Of a DNA stretch of 17,178 nucleotides, positions 14,860 to 17,178 are shown in pieces. Positions within the stretch are counted from its first letter, which is position 1. The number at the start of each line of letters is the position of its first letter. Source of the DNA: Theodoxus fluviatilis (Eukaryota > Mollusca > Gastropoda > Cycloneritida > Neritidae); contig JAWQFJ010005906.1 in the NCBI GenBank assembly GCA_034096865.1, positions 1-17,178 on the forward strand, written 5' to 3'. The position numbers were made by a program, and so were the translations under genes. Under the pieces are notes generated by a model. It was not told the origin of the DNA, searched no databases, and worked only from the letters and a program-made list of their open reading frames with translations.

Positions 14860-16050
14860 ATTTACTCGTAACGCAAACCTTAATAGACACTGGCTCTCTC
14901 AGGATCCGAATGATATTGAGGACATGATTCTGTTTATATGATTTTTTCCTCCCCATTTGATCTTTTGTCTCTTTGACCTGCGGTATATATGTATACACAC
15001 CATATGGGCTGATTTTGATTCAACAGTTTTCTCGAAGTTCAGTCAAAGCTATCACTGGAGACTTCTTTCACTTGTTGAAATTCAGTATGTACCAGAATTA
15101 ACTAACACTGGTGTCTTATTTTTAACTACTACTCCACTTGCATGATAAGACAACAGTATTACTACTTATGGATTGTTTATACATGTACATGTACGTCGAT
15201 TATGCGATGGATACTTGTATATCTGGTTCTTTATAATCATGTTTATATGTTATATCTGTAGCAACGAGCTACCACAAAGTCGGTCCTGGTGGAGAGTTGC
15301 TTTTTTACCGAGGAGGTATGACGGAAAATTTCCATGTGATTGGGTGACCTCAGAGTTTGTTGTTGTTGTTGTTGTTGTTTAAATAAGCCTATTAGCTGCT
15401 TTCAGTTAACTTTCCCTGTTGTTTCCCCCAAGATGAGTTAAACAAGTTTTTTGTTGTTGATGATGTTGTACAAACAACAAAGCATGTAATATCATTTATG
15501 GACAGCTCGTATTCGCCAAAAATCTCATAACTGATGGAGTTGCCCCCCCAATCATGATTCTGCGTCGAGTTCATCAAAATTGAGCGAGTGTAATGTGATC
15601 ATGGCGTACCCTAACATTAAGTGTTTATTAATGATTTATGTGAAAGTTATCTTTGAGTACCATCTACCACTCTAGCCACGTCATACCCCCTTTCATGTTG
15701 GACATCACTGCCTGCAAGGCTGTTCCTGACCCCATAGTTTAGCCATTCAGTCAAAGGCTGCCCCATCTAAAGAGGTCTGTTAAATTAATTTGGCAAATAA
15801 CAATGATATTCTCTGTCAGTTGGCGAAGCAGTGAAGTATAACATTGATCTGATGTATCTTATGCTTGACAGAGTGGTAATATACGGACAGTTGTATATAC
15901 GGACAATTTTTCGTAATACCAATTACAACAGTAGTGATAATCACTTTGATAACAATTTTCTCGCAGACTGTTCTAAACCTTCTGGCAGTGTACATTCCTT
16001 GCAGAATTAATCCTTTTCGATAAGGCTTCCAAAGTAGGCTGCGTTGCCCT
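14860..16050. other. no gene seen
   Basis: About 1.2 kb of AT-rich intergenic-type sequence. It includes a short (GTT)n near 15358-15379, palindromic ACATGTACATGT around 15181-15193, and no frame over 70 codons outside low complexity. No copies of the window's repeats were seen. Confidence 0.4.
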
Positions 16051-16628
16051 ACTGCAGGGCACGAATATATTCTATGTATCACGTTGGTTCCTTGCCTTGT
16101 GTATAACCAAAGTTGTGCTGCTCTAAATAGGTCACTGCAGGGCACGAAGAGATTCCATGTGCCACGTTGGTTCCTTGCCTTGTGTATAACCAAAGTGTGC
16201 TTGCCTAGATAGTTTTACTTCCAGGGCATAAAGACATATAAGTGGTCACGTTGGTCCTTGCCTTGTGTAAAACCAAAGTGTGCTTGCTCTAAATATTTTT
16301 ACTGCAGGGCACAAATATATTCCATGTGTCACGTTGGTTCCTTTCCTTGTGTAAAACCAAAGTTGTACTTTCTCTAAATAGGTTTACTGCAGGGCACGAA
16401 GAAATTCCATGAATCACGTTGGTTCGCTTTCCTTGTGTAAAACCAAAGTTGTGCTAACTCTAGAAAGATCTACTGCAGGGCACAAATATATTCCATGTGT
16501 CACGTTGGTTCCTTGCCTTGTGTAAAACCAAAATTGTGATATCTCCAGAAAGATCTACTGCAGGGCATAACTATATTCCATGCGTCACGTTGATTCCTTG
16601 CCTTGTGTAAAACCAAATGTTGTGCTAG
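16051..16628 (+). repeat. about 84-bp tandem satellite, roughly 6.9 units
   Basis: Units start with ACTGCAGGGCA (or ACTTCCAGGGCA) at 16051, 16134, 16217, 16301, 16386, 16472 and 16557, spacing 83, 83, 84, 85, 86 and 85. Each has CACGTTGGTTCCTTGCCTTG and then AACCAAAG, so TTGGTT and AACCAA can pair as a short hairpin in most units. Unit lengths are not a steady multiple of three, so the minus-strand frames through it (for example KARNQRGTWN) are not protein repeats. Units are about 80-90% alike by eye. Confidence 0.9.
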
Positions 16629-17178
16629 CTGTGGCTGCAGCCCGGCGCTAACTCCTTCGCCTTTCGCTTCCAAAATCCAAGATGGATTTGGTGCATCACA
16701 GGCTTTGAAACAAGCGTTGTTCAATTTGTTATTCACTCACGGATTTTGTTATAGCAAGTGGAAAATCATTTTCTTGAAATGGTGGGATATGCATGGTTTT
16801 GCGGTTTCTTTTGATCCGTTTTATATTTAGAAAGGTTCGAAGAGAATAAAAAAAATGTTGTTTTTCATTCCTATGACGTGGCAGTTTCTATCGATATTCA
16901 TATCCAAAAAGATTTGATCATAGTTTCCAAAAGCTTGCTAGTCATTCCCACGACGTGACAGCATCTTATTCTTGACGTTTTTGGAGGAGCTTGCTGTGTA
17001 ACACACGACGTCGGCCTACGAGGATGGACATGTTTTGTTTCTAGTGATTATTGTGTTGTGAAAGTGCTCGAATATACTAGAATACCGTCTTTTCTTCAGG
17101 ATTGTGCGCCGGGTCTATCTGCATACGGTCTCTTAGTTACGGCACGAAGCGCGGACTGCGGCTGGCGCTTTGTAGCTG
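16629..17178. other. no confident gene; ACGT-core motifs
   Basis: Contains a PstI-like CTGCAG and GCCCGGCGC, CCAAGATGG at about 16677, a 75-codon frame with no recognised content, and several ACGT-core motifs (ATGACGTGG 16873, ACGACGTGA 16950, TTGACGT 16973, ACGACGTCG 17004). CpG density rises in the last 80 bp, which might mark a promoter or exon starting beyond the window. Confidence 0.3.

Noticed and set aside
16051..16628. CRISPR array
   Set aside because: Units are continuous tandem repeats with no unique spacers, and the context is eukaryotic.

Overview
The window looks like repeat-dominated, non-coding DNA from a metazoan nuclear genome, most likely a marine invertebrate and plausibly a mollusc (gastropod-type). 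Support comes from fragmented non-LTR retrotransposon (LINE) reading frames, a PIF/Harbinger transposase fragment, a tRNA-derived SINE-like repeat, very long CT, GT and CAC microsatellites, an 84-bp satellite, and AATAAA and splice-like signals with no bacterial operon structure. The organism call is inference from repeat style; no host gene here is secure enough to name a species.

Layout. Positions 1-1210 hold, read on the minus strand, a composite: a short tandem hairpin repeat, an unnamed about 280-bp repeat body, the 3' tail of a LINE, then the 5' end of a PIF/Harbinger element with a transposase N-terminal fragment. The same composite recurs in opposite orientation at 8420-9378. A third copy at 9954-10826 lacks Harbinger and instead runs into a longer LINE 3' end with ORF2 C-terminal coding sequence. 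A LINE tail alone lies at 7022-7233. Between 1725 and 6055 are several decayed LINE pieces (3' ends, an ORF2 C-terminus, an RT N-terminal fragment) separated by long pyrimidine microsatellites, a CAC/CCAACCA block and a 24-bp minisatellite. Positions 6086-6709 carry a perfect 101-bp inverted repeat around an interior with protein-like 21-22-codon repeats, next to an unidentified Cys/His-containing reading frame. A TCTTC-rich tandemly duplicated tract fills 7539-8095.

Positions 9480-9953 and 11736-12214 are two copies of a roughly 475-bp repeat with tRNA-type A and B boxes. Between them, 11174-11526 holds a cluster of perfect palindromes followed by a small reading frame with a strong start context. 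A broken LINE RT domain lies at 12245-12722. After it come GA, poly-C, TG and CT/GT simple repeats to 14304, then a possible host-gene 3' end (14312-14841). The last part holds a roughly 84-bp satellite (16051-16628) and unassigned DNA.

Nothing here forms a cooperating gene system. All recognisable protein fragments come from transposable elements and are broken. The parts most worth checking are the unnamed element with the variable hairpin array and CRE-like cluster, the perfect inverted repeat, the palindrome cluster and the possible terminal exons. Many differences between repeat copies are single-base changes in homopolymers, so some apparent frameshifts could be assembly errors.
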